Shown: positions 7,846 to 16,446, counted from the first letter of the stretch. The stretch: DNA of 64,000 nt from Desulfobotulus mexicanus (GCF_006175995.1 NZ_VDMB01000001.1:1-64000), one strand, 5' to 3'. Translations and numbers: made by a program. The notes: generated by a model not told the origin, from the sequence alone.

Positions 7846-8881
7846 ATGAAAATGTACGGGAATAAAAATATGCCAGTTGAAAAAGGTGGGCCTGCGGATG
7901 CCAACAAAGATGGTCGAATCACAGCAGCGGAGTTGTCTGTCTGCCATTTCAAGGGAAATGCAGGTGCAGGAATCCTCTGAAATCAGTACAAGGATCACGC
8001 AGCAGGGAGACAGTGTGTCAAGGCGTGTGGCCGCAGAGGTGCATCTCAAGAATGGAAGACAGATGCAGCGGGCAAGGCGTACCCACCATGCCCTGCTTAA
8101 TGGGATACACTATGTGGCCATGGAGGTGGATATAAGGCCCGATGCGGATATTCTTGCCGGACGCATGAGATCCATCTGGATTTCTGAGGGTCTTTCCATG
8201 CCAGCCCATCTTTGCTTTGACGGGCTGAAAGCCCTGACATCGGGTCCCCTTGCCGTGCGTTTGATAAGTCTTCTTTCATCCCCCCATGGGGAAGGGGAGA
8301 GGGTGCTGCCCCTTTCTTTGGAGAGAAAGGATGGGCTATGGATTCTAAGCCTTTGCAGGGAGTCTTTACCCCTTGCGGAAGTAAGGGGACTATTTGATTT
8401 TTCCGTATATGGTTCGGGTAGAAGCAGGCTTTTCATGGAAGCCCCTTCGGGAAAACGCCTTTCCAACCGTCTGCGACACGGAGAGCAGGTGGTTTTCCGC
8501 ATGGACGGTCTGCCATCTTCCGGATGGTTTTCCCTTTTCAATCTCTATCCCGACGGCAGGGTCAGTGTGATGGAAGACAACCTTGCCGCAGGGCCGGGCA
8601 GTCTCAGGGTGCCGGAACAGGCCTGGGATTTTTTCACCAACGCCATCCTTGAGCAGGGCGTGGCCCAGTTGGACACCTACATTGCCGTATTTACCAGAGA
8701 GCCTCTGGAGCTGGTGCGTTTCCGGCGTCTTGGGGATGTGGAGGGCCTTGTTTCCGGGGAGGGCAGTTACGGTGCCCACAGTCTGACTGCCGCTGGAATC
8801 AGCCTTTGCCAGTTTCCTCTTCCGGTGTTGCGTATACTCCATCCTTGTTGTGATCTTCGGTGCCCACCAGGGCAGGGTTGA
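7846..8881 (+). pseudogene. Frameshifted EF-hand / DUF4384-like gene remnant
   Basis: The frame opening at 7846 encodes an EF-hand loop, [13 protein letters not shown], at 7897-7935 and then stops. The frame one base over continues from there for about 300 residues to 8881. The switch point holds a tandem TGTCTGTC at 7934-7941; removing one TGTC joins the frames as ...AAELSAISREM. The C-terminal 120 residues (RHGEQVVFRMDG, YPDGRVSV, FTREPLELV) resemble DUF4384, a domain often found in caspase-family proteins that also carry EF-hand loops. No caspase or signal peptide remains, so the 5' part also seems lost. The last 28 codons are antisense to ectC. A shortened product starting at the TTG at 7877 cannot be excluded. 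Confidence 0.55.
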
Positions 8882-9206
8882 AAACACAGACAAGGCGCAT
8901 ATCTTCAGAAGCCCTTAAAAGATGGGGCTCATGTCCGTTAAGGGCATACATGGTGCCATCGGATATGGGGATGATTTCTCCGGTGTCCAGTCTTTCCAGC
9001 TCACCTTTGCCACCAACACAATAGACGGCTTCCAGATGGTTTTTGTACCAGATACGGGTTTCCGTACCGGCAAAGATGGTGGTTTCATGGAAAGAAAAAT
9101 CCATGCCATCTTTTGCCAGAAGAAAACGGCGGCTGACCCAGTTGCCGTTGGCAGCCTTTTTATCCCGCTCCGTTCCTGTGATTTCCTTTAAGGTACGAAC
9201 AATCAT
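8799..9206 (-). CDS. ectC: L-ectoine synthase
   Basis: A 135-residue cupin-fold protein starting MIVRTLKEITGTERD. It closes N-gamma-acetyl-diaminobutyrate to ectoine, the last biosynthetic step. Family signatures are visible: ANGNWVSRRFLLAKDGM, FAGTETRIWYKNHLEAVYC, the metal-binding region around Glu and His, and GHEPHLLRASEDMRLVCVFNP. The start at 9206 follows a clear AGGAGAG site; an ATG nine codons upstream is not supported. It is the last gene of the ask-yitT-ectA-ectB-ectC run. The 215-bp gap from ectB carries a hairpin repeat. Its 3' end overlaps the opposing gene remnant by 83 bp. Confidence 0.96.
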   Translation of the reverse strand: MIVRTLKEITGTERDKKAANGNWVSRRFLLAKDGMDFSFHETTIFAGTETRIWYKNHLEAVYCVGGKGELERLDTGEIIPISDGTMYALNGHEPHLLRASEDMRLVCVFNPALVGTEDHNKDGVYATPEEETGKG

Positions 9207-9230
9207 AAATCTCTCCTGCTTCTTTGTAAT

Positions 9231-9412
9231 CACTCAGCACTGTTTATTCAGAAAATTCAGTGTTGTAATTGCAGCATCATCGTACTGCGGCAAGGTACCC
9301 TGGCTATTTGCAAGTGACATTGCAATCGTTTCGGATTGCGTCACGGGCAAATAGCTTGGGTGCCTGTGTATCTGTCTGGCAGATATGGTAGTTGAAAATT
9401 GTGCTGAACATT
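9231..9412 (+). repeat. Interspersed palindromic repeat, copy A (internally deleted)
   Basis: This copy lies in the ectB-ectC gap. The arms starting GGTACCCTGGCTATTTG (9293) and ending GCTTGGGTGCC (9363) form a stem of about 34 bp with a 6-base GTTTCG loop. Flanking sequence (CAGCACTGTTTATTC on the left, GTGCTGAACA on the right) matches the outer parts of the copy at 59174-59511 in reverse orientation. Compared with that copy, about 150 bp of the inner arms are missing, leaving a simple strong hairpin. If the ect genes are co-transcribed, it sits in the mRNA between ectB and ectC. Confidence 0.8.
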
Positions 9413-9421
9413 TACGGTTCT

Positions 9422-10681
9422 TTAAGCAATTTCTCTTTCTTTGAGAACATCCTTGACACTCTCTGCAATGATGGCCAGACCTTCCTTGAGAAGCTCTTCT
9501 TCGATAAGCAGGGGCGGCAGCAGCTTGAGAACCTGCTTTTCGGCACCCGCCAGCTCCATGACAAGGCCCTTTTCAAAGCATTTCTGGGAAATCGCCCTTG
9601 CAATGCCGCGCTCAGGTATTTCAAGTCCCCAGATCATACCCCTGCCGCGGATGTTCGCTTCAAGCTCCGGCCAACTGGTCCGGATGACATCAAGACCTTC
9701 ATACATGAGATTGCCCTTGTACTGTATGGACTCGCTTAAGGCGTTGTTATCCCAGTAGGACAGGGCTTCGGTGCAGGCCACAAAGGCCAGGTTGTTGCCG
9801 CGGAAGGTTCCTGTATGTTCACCGGGTTTCCACTGGTCGAGATCTGGCCGCATCAGAACAATGGCCATGGGAAGACCGCCGCCGATGGCCTTGGACAGGG
9901 TGATGATGTCCGGCTTGATGTCGGCGAACTCGAAACTGAAGAAGCTGCCTGTCCGGCCGTTACCCACCTGAATATCATCAATGATGAGAAGAATATCAAA
10001 TTCACGGCAGAGATCGGAAAGCCCCTTCAGCCATTCTGCGGAAGCCACGTTGATGCCACCCTCGGCCTGTATGGTTTCAACGATGACGGCAGCGGGCAGG
10101 TCAAGGCCTGAGCTTGTATCTTCAATCATTTTCCTCAGGCAGGCCAGAGAATCCACGCTGTCGCCGAAATAGTTTTCAAAGGGCATGAAGCTGACGTTGG
10201 ACCGGCTGATGTGGGCCTCGTCTCTGTAGAAGGTGTTGCCCGTTACGGCAAGGGCACCCATGGAAAGACCATGGTAACCATTGGTGAAGGAAACCACATT
10301 GGAGCGTCCCTTTACGGTTCTGGCCAGTTTCAGGGCGCTTTCCACGGCATTGGTACCCGTGGGGCCGGTGAACTGGATTTTATAATCCATATTGCGGGGC
10401 TCCAGAATGGTGGATGAAAATTTCTCCAGAAAACTCCGCTTGGCTGTAGTGGCCATGTCCAGACCATGGATAATACCGTCGGACTGAATATATTCAATCA
10501 TGGCTTTGGAAATTTTTTCGTTGTTGTGTCCGTAATTAAGGGTTCCGGCGCCGGCAAAAAAGTCAATGTAGTTTTTCCCGTTCTCATCTGTGAGAATGGC
10601 ACCCTTTGAGGTGGCAAAGATGGTGGGAAATGAACGGATATATCCGCGGACCTGGGATTCGAGGGCTTCAAATATTCTCAT
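9422..10681 (-). CDS. ectB: Diaminobutyrate--2-oxoglutarate aminotransferase
   Basis: A 419-residue class III PLP aminotransferase that converts aspartate semialdehyde and glutamate to L-2,4-diaminobutyrate, the first committed step to ectoine. The N terminus MRIFEALESQVRGYIRSFP is characteristic of EctB. Further landmarks are DFFAGAGTLNYGHNN, the PLP-phosphate region TGPTGTNAVESALKLAR, NGYHGLSMGALAVTG, the cofactor Asp in IIDDIQVGNGRTG and the Schiff-base Lys in LSKAIGGGLPM near residue 268. AGGAGAAC precedes the start. It lies between ectA and ectC on the same strand. The 149-bp gap to ectA shows no terminator. Confidence 0.96.
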   Translation of the reverse strand: MRIFEALESQVRGYIRSFPTIFATSKGAILTDENGKNYIDFFAGAGTLNYGHNNEKISKAMIEYIQSDGIIHGLDMATTAKRSFLEKFSSTILEPRNMDYKIQFTGPTGTNAVESALKLARTVKGRSNVVSFTNGYHGLSMGALAVTGNTFYRDEAHISRSNVSFMPFENYFGDSVDSLACLRKMIEDTSSGLDLPAAVIVETIQAEGGINVASAEWLKGLSDLCREFDILLIIDDIQVGNGRTGSFFSFEFADIKPDIITLSKAIGGGLPMAIVLMRPDLDQWKPGEHTGTFRGNNLAFVACTEALSYWDNNALSESIQYKGNLMYEGLDVIRTSWPELEANIRGRGMIWGLEIPERGIARAISQKCFEKGLVMELAGAEKQVLKLLPPLLIEEELLKEGLAIIAESVKDVLKEREIA

Positions 10682-10830
10682 TTTGTTCTCCTGTTTTAAT
10701 TATTGTGGAAGAATTTTTTATTCATATGTCAGGGTCTGGATCGGCATCCTGAAAAATTCAAATTTCAGGATTAATGGCAGTCCCTCTTGATTTGTGACTT
10801 TTTTTATATGGTTTTTTGGAAAAAGCTCTT

Positions 10831-11328
10831 TCATTCCGGTGTGAGGGGGCCAATGCGAAACAAAATTTCCGGCTCATGGGAAGCCTTTCCAAAGCAGGAA
10901 GCCGGAAATATTTCATCTTCAAAAATCCATGGTGCGCCATACTGTCTGGCCAGTGCCGTAAAAAGAGCAATGGAAGCCCTGTTGGACGGAGTTACCGTTG
11001 CTTCCACCCGAATGGGATTTACCCTCCGGGTCAGCTCACTGAGCATGGCAAGGCCCAGTCCCTCTCCCCTGCAGGATGCAGCCACGCAGACCTGCCAGAT
11101 AAAAAGGCAGTCCGGGTCATCGGGTGGTGTCAGTCCTGTAATAAAACCGGCGGGGTGCCCGTTTTTTTCTGTGATAAGGGATGTTTTGGAGAAGGCATGG
11201 CCGAAGTATATATAGTAATAGGCGGAGTTCAGATCCAGCGCCGGTGTTTCTTTGACCATCTGCCAGAGGGTTCCTCCGTCGTTTGCTTCGGGATGGCGGA
11301 ATGTATAGGGGGTGCTGTCGGGTTTCAT
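10831..11328 (-). CDS. ectA: L-2,4-diaminobutyrate N-acetyltransferase
   Basis: A GNAT-fold enzyme of about 165 residues that makes N-gamma-acetyl-diaminobutyrate from diaminobutyrate and acetyl-CoA. Visible motifs are FRHPEANDGGTLWQMVKE, LDLNSAYYYIYFGHAF (typical EctA substrate region), FIWQVCVAASCRGEGLG (acetyl-CoA loop) and VEATVTPSNRASIALF. Two adjacent ATGs occur at 11331 and 11328; the second has better spacing to GAGG. The frame extends 48 codons further upstream, but that part has no family similarity and would overlap the promoter. A promoter with a palindromic operator lies upstream at 11461-11494. Confidence 0.95.
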   Translation of the reverse strand: MKPDSTPYTFRHPEANDGGTLWQMVKETPALDLNSAYYYIYFGHAFSKTSLITEKNGHPAGFITGLTPPDDPDCLFIWQVCVAASCRGEGLGLAMLSELTRRVNPIRVEATVTPSNRASIALFTALARQYGAPWIFEDEIFPASCFGKASHEPEILFRIGPLTPE

Positions 11329-11460
11329 CATCGGCCTCGTTTGATCAGAGCGCAGATTCTGAGGCTCTTTTCCTCCTTGGGTTTGATTGTATAAAAGTAA
11401 AGTGTCTCTGCTCCCTTTGGGAAAAGCAGATTCTATGGCTGACGTGTTTAGATAAAAACA

Positions 11461-11494
11461 GACAAACCATAGCATGCTATGATTTGTCTGTCAA
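11461..11494 (-). promoter_or_regulatory. ectABC promoter with overlapping palindromic operator
   Basis: On the minus strand TTGACA (11494-11489), a 17-base spacer and TATGGT (11471-11466) form a near-consensus sigma-70 promoter. A 28-bp palindrome at 11461-11488, perfect except for one mismatched pair, covers the whole spacer and the -10 element; its centre is CATAGCATGCTATG. A protein bound there would block RNA polymerase directly. Transcription would start about 130 bp before ectA. This implies ectABC can be expressed apart from ask-yitT. The binding protein is unknown; no EctR-type MarR regulator is encoded nearby. Confidence 0.7.
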
Positions 11495-11516
11495 GTTTTT
11501 GACTGTTTGCGGAGTT

Positions 11517-12377
11517 TCAGTAGACCTTTCGTTTGGAAAAGGAGGCTCCCATTACAGAGAATGTATTTTCCACTATGAACAGGGAGTTTTCATCTTCCGT
11601 AAAAACGATTTCTTCCAGTTTTTTAAGCTGTACGTTGTTGATGACGGTCATGAGCACCTGGCGTTCCGTACGGAGATAGGCACCAACCGCAGGGATGAGG
11701 GTGGAGCTCATGCCCAGCTCATCAATGACCCTGCGGGCAATGGTGTCGGCTTCGTTGGATATAATGAAAACAACCTTGCGCTGGTTGAACATGGAAAGGC
11801 TGTATTCCATGGTGGCGGAGGCCACAAAAACCATAATAATGGATGCTATGACAAGGTCGGTGTCAAAGGCGATGAAGCTTATAAAATATAAAATGAGATT
11901 GAAGGCGAAATAGGATTTGCCAAGCCCGATATTGTAGCGTTGCAGCAATAGCAGGGCAACAATGTCCAGGCCGCCGTTGGAACCCAGGGAGCGAAGAACT
12001 ATGCCCGCACCCATGCCGGATATGACACCACAGCTTATGGCCGCATAGAGCTGATCTTCAATGGGTATGGTGTAAGGGTAAAGGGCAAAGGCCGCTGTGG
12101 TCACAAGGATGGCCCAGATGGTGTAGAGGACAAATCGTCTGCTGAGAAGCATTCCCCCTACAATCATTAGGGGGATGTTGAGCACAAGAAAGATGATGCC
12201 CGGTTCAAGGAGGCCGGTAAGGTAGTAGGTCAGAGATGCCAGTCCAAAAAGACCGCCGGGTACAAAGGCATGGGGTGTGGCAATGCCTTTGATGGCGATG
12301 GCGTACATTATGGCACCGAAGGTTATGAGAATAAGATTCCACCATACGGTGTAGCTGACGTCGCGTTTGAAGAACAT
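11517..12377 (-). CDS. YitT/DUF161-DUF2179 family membrane protein
   Basis: A 286-residue membrane protein. About five or six hydrophobic helices (residues 12-190) include the family signatures FVPGGLFGLASLTYYLTG and GSNGGLDIVALLLLQRY. A soluble C-terminal DUF2179 domain follows (about 205-280: VVFIISNEADTIARRVIDE, RQVLMTVINN). YitT-family proteins are poorly characterised. It sits 11 bp after the ectoine-type aspartokinase and 189 bp before ectA. That placement is unusual and suggests a link to osmolyte or amino-acid handling, by inference only. The start is ATG at 12377, with AGTGGAG shortly upstream. Confidence 0.85.
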   Translation of the reverse strand: MFFKRDVSYTVWWNLILITFGAIMYAIAIKGIATPHAFVPGGLFGLASLTYYLTGLLEPGIIFLVLNIPLMIVGGMLLSRRFVLYTIWAILVTTAAFALYPYTIPIEDQLYAAISCGVISGMGAGIVLRSLGSNGGLDIVALLLLQRYNIGLGKSYFAFNLILYFISFIAFDTDLVIASIIMVFVASATMEYSLSMFNQRKVVFIISNEADTIARRVIDELGMSSTLIPAVGAYLRTERQVLMTVINNVQLKKLEEIVFTEDENSLFIVENTFSVMGASFSKRKVY

Positions 12378-12388
12378 GCAGGCTCCAC

Positions 12389-13846
12389 TTATGAGGCCAT
12401 GGCATCGGCCCCGGTTGTTGCGTTTTCTTTGTGGGCTTCGTCCTCCACAAGACGTTTGTGGAGGGCTTTGGCAGCCCTTGCATAGTCTTCTTCCGCTACT
12501 ATGAACTGCATGTCAACCTGTCTCATGGATTGTTGCAGTGCAAGAATATTGACGCCTGCTTCATGCAGCGCCGCTGTTGCCTTTGCGAGAAATCCTGGGA
12601 CCTTCATATTGCTGCCGATGGCGGCAATTAGGGCCACTTTGCGTATGGTGACCTCTGCTCCGGGAAAAGTTTCTTCCAGTGCTTCCGTGAGCCGGTTGGC
12701 CCTTTTTAAAGAGCTGTCCACATAATGAATGATGGTGTTGGCGTTCAGGTTTCTGCCAATGGACCGCATTTTGAATCTTCGGAAAACATCACAGACCGTC
12801 GCCTCTCTGTCGTAATAGCCTACCCTGTCCTGGTCAAAAACTTCTATGGCCAGAACGTTTTCCCTGCCGGCAATGATTTCCACGCAGGGTTTCTTGCTTT
12901 TGTATCCGCCGTCTATAACCGTACCCGGATGTTCCGGTTCAAAGGTGTTTTTGACACGGATGGGAATACCTGCCTGTCGCAGGCCTTTGGCCGCCTGTGG
13001 ATGTATGGCTTCCATGCCCAGATCGGAGAGCTGATCTGCCACATCATAGTTGGTGCGGCCCATGGGTGCCACATTTTCCGGACCCATGAGTTTGGGGTCT
13101 CCTGAGCTTAAATGGAATTCCTTGTGGATGATGGCTTCGCTGGCGCCCGTAATGCAGGCAACTTTGCTGAAGGTGATTTCTGAATAGCCCCGGTCAAAGG
13201 TGGCCATGAGGCCTTCTTTGCACCGGGTGTATCCTGTGACAATGGGCATTTCCTGGGCCACATCAATTTCTGCGAAAACAGACTGGATTTTTTCATCAAT
13301 GGGCAGGGCGCATTCTTCCATCCATCCGGAAAGATCCACAAGCCGGGCGTTGATGCCGTAGTTCTGGAGGATCTGAACCGTGTTAAAGGCGCTGTGGGCT
13401 TCTCCTACGGCGCTGAGCATTTCCCGGACTGTCATGAGGTGTTCTTCCAGCTGGAAATGTCCGAAGGAGCAGAGCCTTGTGAGATCCAGCAGGCAGCTGC
13501 GAGCACCTTCAATGCGTTCGCGCACAAATCGGTCTGCGGTCATGAGATCCAGTCCCAGAGGGGCCAGTTCTGCATTGATGGCAATCATACGTTCCGCAAC
13601 ACGGTTGAGGGAATCTCCCCATGCCCAGGAAGCATCGTCATTGGCAAAAAGGCCGTAAACGCCGGGTTCTCTGCTTTTTTTCTGTTCCAGCAGCAGATCG
13701 GTGATACCACCATAGGCAGAGACCACAAAAATGCGATTGTAAAGGTCTTCGGGGTTGCGCTGACCAAGGATGATGTTCTGCAGGACATCGCTGAAACGGG
13801 ACATGGATGTGCCCCCTATTTTTTCAACGGTATGCTTTGTTTTCAT
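12389..13846 (-). CDS. ask: Ectoine-pathway aspartokinase
   Basis: A 485-residue aspartate kinase of the Ask_Ect type, which feeds aspartyl phosphate to ectoine synthesis. The kinase N terminus reads VEKIGGTSMSRF (the KxGGTS nucleotide site), then FVVSAYGGITDLLLE. ACT domains occupy the C-terminal 150 residues (VALIAAIGSNMKVPGFLAKA). A strong AAGGAAT ribosome site precedes the ATG. In many halophiles this gene follows ectC; here it leads the cluster and is separated from ectABC by yitT and an internal promoter. Ask_Ect enzymes are less feedback-inhibited than the lysine and threonine isozymes, which fits the role. Confidence 0.93.
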   Translation of the reverse strand: MKTKHTVEKIGGTSMSRFSDVLQNIILGQRNPEDLYNRIFVVSAYGGITDLLLEQKKSREPGVYGLFANDDASWAWGDSLNRVAERMIAINAELAPLGLDLMTADRFVRERIEGARSCLLDLTRLCSFGHFQLEEHLMTVREMLSAVGEAHSAFNTVQILQNYGINARLVDLSGWMEECALPIDEKIQSVFAEIDVAQEMPIVTGYTRCKEGLMATFDRGYSEITFSKVACITGASEAIIHKEFHLSSGDPKLMGPENVAPMGRTNYDVADQLSDLGMEAIHPQAAKGLRQAGIPIRVKNTFEPEHPGTVIDGGYKSKKPCVEIIAGRENVLAIEVFDQDRVGYYDREATVCDVFRRFKMRSIGRNLNANTIIHYVDSSLKRANRLTEALEETFPGAEVTIRKVALIAAIGSNMKVPGFLAKATAALHEAGVNILALQQSMRQVDMQFIVAEEDYARAAKALHKRLVEDEAHKENATTGADAMAS

Positions 13847-14189
13847 TGCTATTCCTTTGCGTTTCCTGAAAGATTCTCTTTTTGCCTGAAGAGATCCCTA
13901 TTTTTGTTCTGGAATTTTTATGGGAAGCCTGTGGCCGGGTGGGTCGGTATCCGGCTGGATGCCTGATCATGTGCCTTGCTTATTCCATGTCATTTTTTCC
14001 AGATAAATATTTGATACGGCTGTCAGGGTAACATCTTAAAAAGATTAGCCGCGTGAGGGGAGCTTGTCAAGGAAAACGTCAAAATAATGACGTGACAAGG
14101 GAGCTTTTCCGGGGGTAGTATTTAAAGGATGCAATGTATGTTGCGGTGCTTTTTGTGATTGCTGGCCTTGCTTTTCCTTTGTTTTCTGG

Positions 14190-14268
14190 CTCGCTTGCCA
14201 TCGGGCTATGGGCTGAAATCTGAACGCGGGCAGGCACAAGGTCTGTACCCGTTAAGTCTTTTTAGGCT
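14190..14268 (+). repeat. Repeat fragment shared with 59-kb region
   Basis: The stretch ending in ACAAGGTCTGTACCCGTTAAG resembles GCAAGGTCTGCTCCTGTTAAG at about 59139-59159. The surrounding 14046-14327 gap has no convincing gene. The match is short and diverged, so family membership is tentative. Confidence 0.3.
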
Positions 14269-14276
14269 ATTATTTT

Positions 14277-14304
14277 GCATAGGCACCTTTATGGGTGCCT
14301 ATGC
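14277..14304. repeat. Perfect hairpin downstream of hemC
   Basis: Eleven base pairs (GCATAGGCACC with GGTGCCTATGC) with a 6-base loop lie 24 bp after the hemC stop. There is no T-run on the hemC-reading side beyond a weak AT tract, so it is either a 3'-end-protecting hairpin or a poor terminator. GGCACC/GGTGCC ends also occur in the large palindromic repeats of this window. Confidence 0.5.
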
Positions 14305-14327
14305 TCATGGCTGAAAGATGAGGATAA

Positions 14328-15263
14328 TCAGATATTCTTTTGTCTGTGAATTTCATCCAGAATGCTTCTGCCCCCTGCTGAAAGGATTTCACCCGCAAGG
14401 CTGTGGCCCATTTTTTCGGCATTTTTGTTTTCGCCTTCAAGCTTTCTGTGAATAAGCTTTTCTCCCATGGGATCAATGATACCGGCAGAAATACAGAGAC
14501 TGTCTCCTTCAAGCTCGGCAAAGGCAAAGGCTGGAATGCTGCATCCCCCTTCGAGACGTCGCAGAAAGGCCCGTTCTGCCAGAAGGCGTGTTTCCGTGGG
14601 AAGGTGGTTGAGGGCTGTGCGTATTTTCTTTCTGCGCTCAGGATCAAGGTGGGTAAAGGCTTCAATGGCAATACATCCCTGACCTACGGGAGGAATGAAA
14701 AGGGTTAAGGGGAGTTTTTCTGCTATCAGCTCATCATAGCCCATGCGGTGGACACCGGCGAAGGCGAGGATAAGGGCATCACACTGACCTTCGTCCATTT
14801 TGCGGATGCGGGTCTGCAGATTGCCCCTCATATCCACAACCTTTATATGGGGGAAGTGATGTTTTAACAGGGCCACCCGCCGCACCGATGATGTTCCCAC
14901 GGTCAGGGGGATCTCTGTATTGCTGAGGCTGGCATCTTTTTTCCGGCTTACAAGGACATCACCGGGATATTCCCGCTCTGTGAAGGCAATAAGCTCAAAG
15001 CCTTCGGGAAGAACGGACTGCATATCCTTGGCGCTGTGTACGGCAATGTCCATTTCGCCGGAGGCCAGGGCAGCTTCGATTTCTTCGGTAAACACACCCT
15101 TGGAACCTATTTTGGCAATGGAGACATCAAGTATTTTGTCACCTTTGGTTTCCAGAGGGATAAGCTCGGTATCCATGCCAGCTTTCTGTAGAAGATCAGC
15201 AACGTATTCTGCCTGCCAGAGGGCCAGCTTGCTTTTTCGGGTGCCTATGCGAATGGGGGACAT
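14328..15263 (-). CDS. hemC: Porphobilinogen deaminase (hydroxymethylbilane synthase)
   Basis: A 311-residue enzyme that polymerises four porphobilinogens to hydroxymethylbilane in tetrapyrrole synthesis. Signatures include RIGTRKSKLALWQAEYVADLL, IAVHSAKDMQSVLPEGF, GTSSVRRVALLKHHFP, VVDMRGNLQTRIRKMDEGQ and the dipyrromethane-cofactor Cys in LEGGCSIPAFAFAEL. The start MSPIRIG at 15263 with AAGGAG is chosen; the longer in-frame extension has no family match. It follows an amidohydrolase gene on the same strand with a 178-bp gap. No other haem or sirohaem genes are adjacent. Confidence 0.96.
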   Translation of the reverse strand: MSPIRIGTRKSKLALWQAEYVADLLQKAGMDTELIPLETKGDKILDVSIAKIGSKGVFTEEIEAALASGEMDIAVHSAKDMQSVLPEGFELIAFTEREYPGDVLVSRKKDASLSNTEIPLTVGTSSVRRVALLKHHFPHIKVVDMRGNLQTRIRKMDEGQCDALILAFAGVHRMGYDELIAEKLPLTLFIPPVGQGCIAIEAFTHLDPERRKKIRTALNHLPTETRLLAERAFLRRLEGGCSIPAFAFAELEGDSLCISAGIIDPMGEKLIHRKLEGENKNAEKMGHSLAGEILSAGGRSILDEIHRQKNI

Positions 15264-15441
15264 CGGAACTCCTTGGGGAATCTGTATTTGAACGGATTGC
15301 CAGATATTTGTTTTTAATGGGTGCTTTCTTCCGGTTATGGTAAAAATACATGCCGGATACCATGGCTCTATAACAGAAATAAGCGCTAAATCAAAAGCAT
15401 CCTTTATTTTCCACAGGTTTTTATGCTTTTGGCTGACGAGG

Positions 15442-16281
15442 CTAAGTGTGGGGCCAGAGAAAGCGGGCTGCATTTTTTCCGCAGAGGTTCAGGATCTCTT
15501 CTGTGGAAAGGCCTGCTTCTTCCATGTCCCTGAAGTAGCGGGCAGGCGACAGGAGGGGCCAGTCTGAGCCGAAAAGGAGAGGATTTTCGGATCTCTTGAG
15601 TAAAAAGGAATAGGCGTCATTTTTATAGAGATAGGGAAAGGCTGCCGTGTCATAGGCAACAAGGTCTTTTTTTCCGTTGATTCCTTTTTTCATAAGATTG
15701 TAAAAGGGATATCCTCCGCCGCCGTGGGCAAGAATCATGCGGTTTTCGGGAAAACGGAGCAGGAGCTTTTCAATGCCTTCAAGGGAAATGGGAGCTTTTC
15801 CCGGATAGCTGTGGCCTATGGGATCGTTGGTGTGTATGAGGATGGGGGCCTGAAACTCTCTGCACAGCTCCATGATGGGGCTGAGTTTTTCCAGAAGATC
15901 TTTATCAAAATCCCTGTGATAGCATGCCAGCTCGCCGATGCCCAAGGCACCGGCCCGAAGGCAGCGTTCTGTTTCATCTGCGGCCCATGAATCTTCCGGG
16001 TTGACACAGCAGAGGGCAAGGATGCGACCCTCATATCTGCGGCTGGTTTCCATGAGAAAATTGTTGTGCTGCTTAAGGCGCTGTCTGCTGCGCCAGGGGA
16101 ATCCGCAGGCAAGGGAGATCTGTATGGAGTTTGCATCCATGGATGCAAGGAGGGCCTCTGGACCCTGAATGCTGGATGCTGGATTTTCATACAGCAGGGC
16201 AAAGCTTTGGTCATCCAGAAACTCTTTGCGGTTTTTCTGAACTATTTCAGGAAAAATATGGGTGTGGCAGTCGATGCGCAT
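15442..16281 (-). CDS. Amidohydrolase-2 family metal-dependent hydrolase
   Basis: A 279-residue TIM-barrel hydrolase. The N-terminal metal motif is MRIDCHTHIFPE (His-x-His), followed by GALGIGELACYHRDF, PILIHTNDPIGH, RMILAHGGGGYPF and the C-terminal LLFGSDWPLL carrying the catalytic Asp. This order matches amidohydrolase_2 (ACMSD/isoorotate-decarboxylase type), where members hydrolyse or decarboxylate small ring or amide substrates; this one's substrate is unknown. The length is standard. It is divergent from trmL across a 165-bp gap that contains a CCTAAAG/CTTTAGG inverted repeat. Confidence 0.85.
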   Translation of the reverse strand: MRIDCHTHIFPEIVQKNRKEFLDDQSFALLYENPASSIQGPEALLASMDANSIQISLACGFPWRSRQRLKQHNNFLMETSRRYEGRILALCCVNPEDSWAADETERCLRAGALGIGELACYHRDFDKDLLEKLSPIMELCREFQAPILIHTNDPIGHSYPGKAPISLEGIEKLLLRFPENRMILAHGGGGYPFYNLMKKGINGKKDLVAYDTAAFPYLYKNDAYSFLLKRSENPLLFGSDWPLLSPARYFRDMEEAGLSTEEILNLCGKNAARFLWPHT

Positions 16282-16446
16282 GGATTTTTTCCGGGTTTTC
16301 TGATTAAAGGGTGCCGTTGGTAAGTGTTCGGGTACCGGATCTCAAGTATGACCTAAAGGGATTTTTATTTCCATGATCTTTAGGTGAGGCCGATCTGAGT
16401 CTAAAAAATTACAGGCAGTTCAGGAAAGAAAAAACAGGTATAGAAA

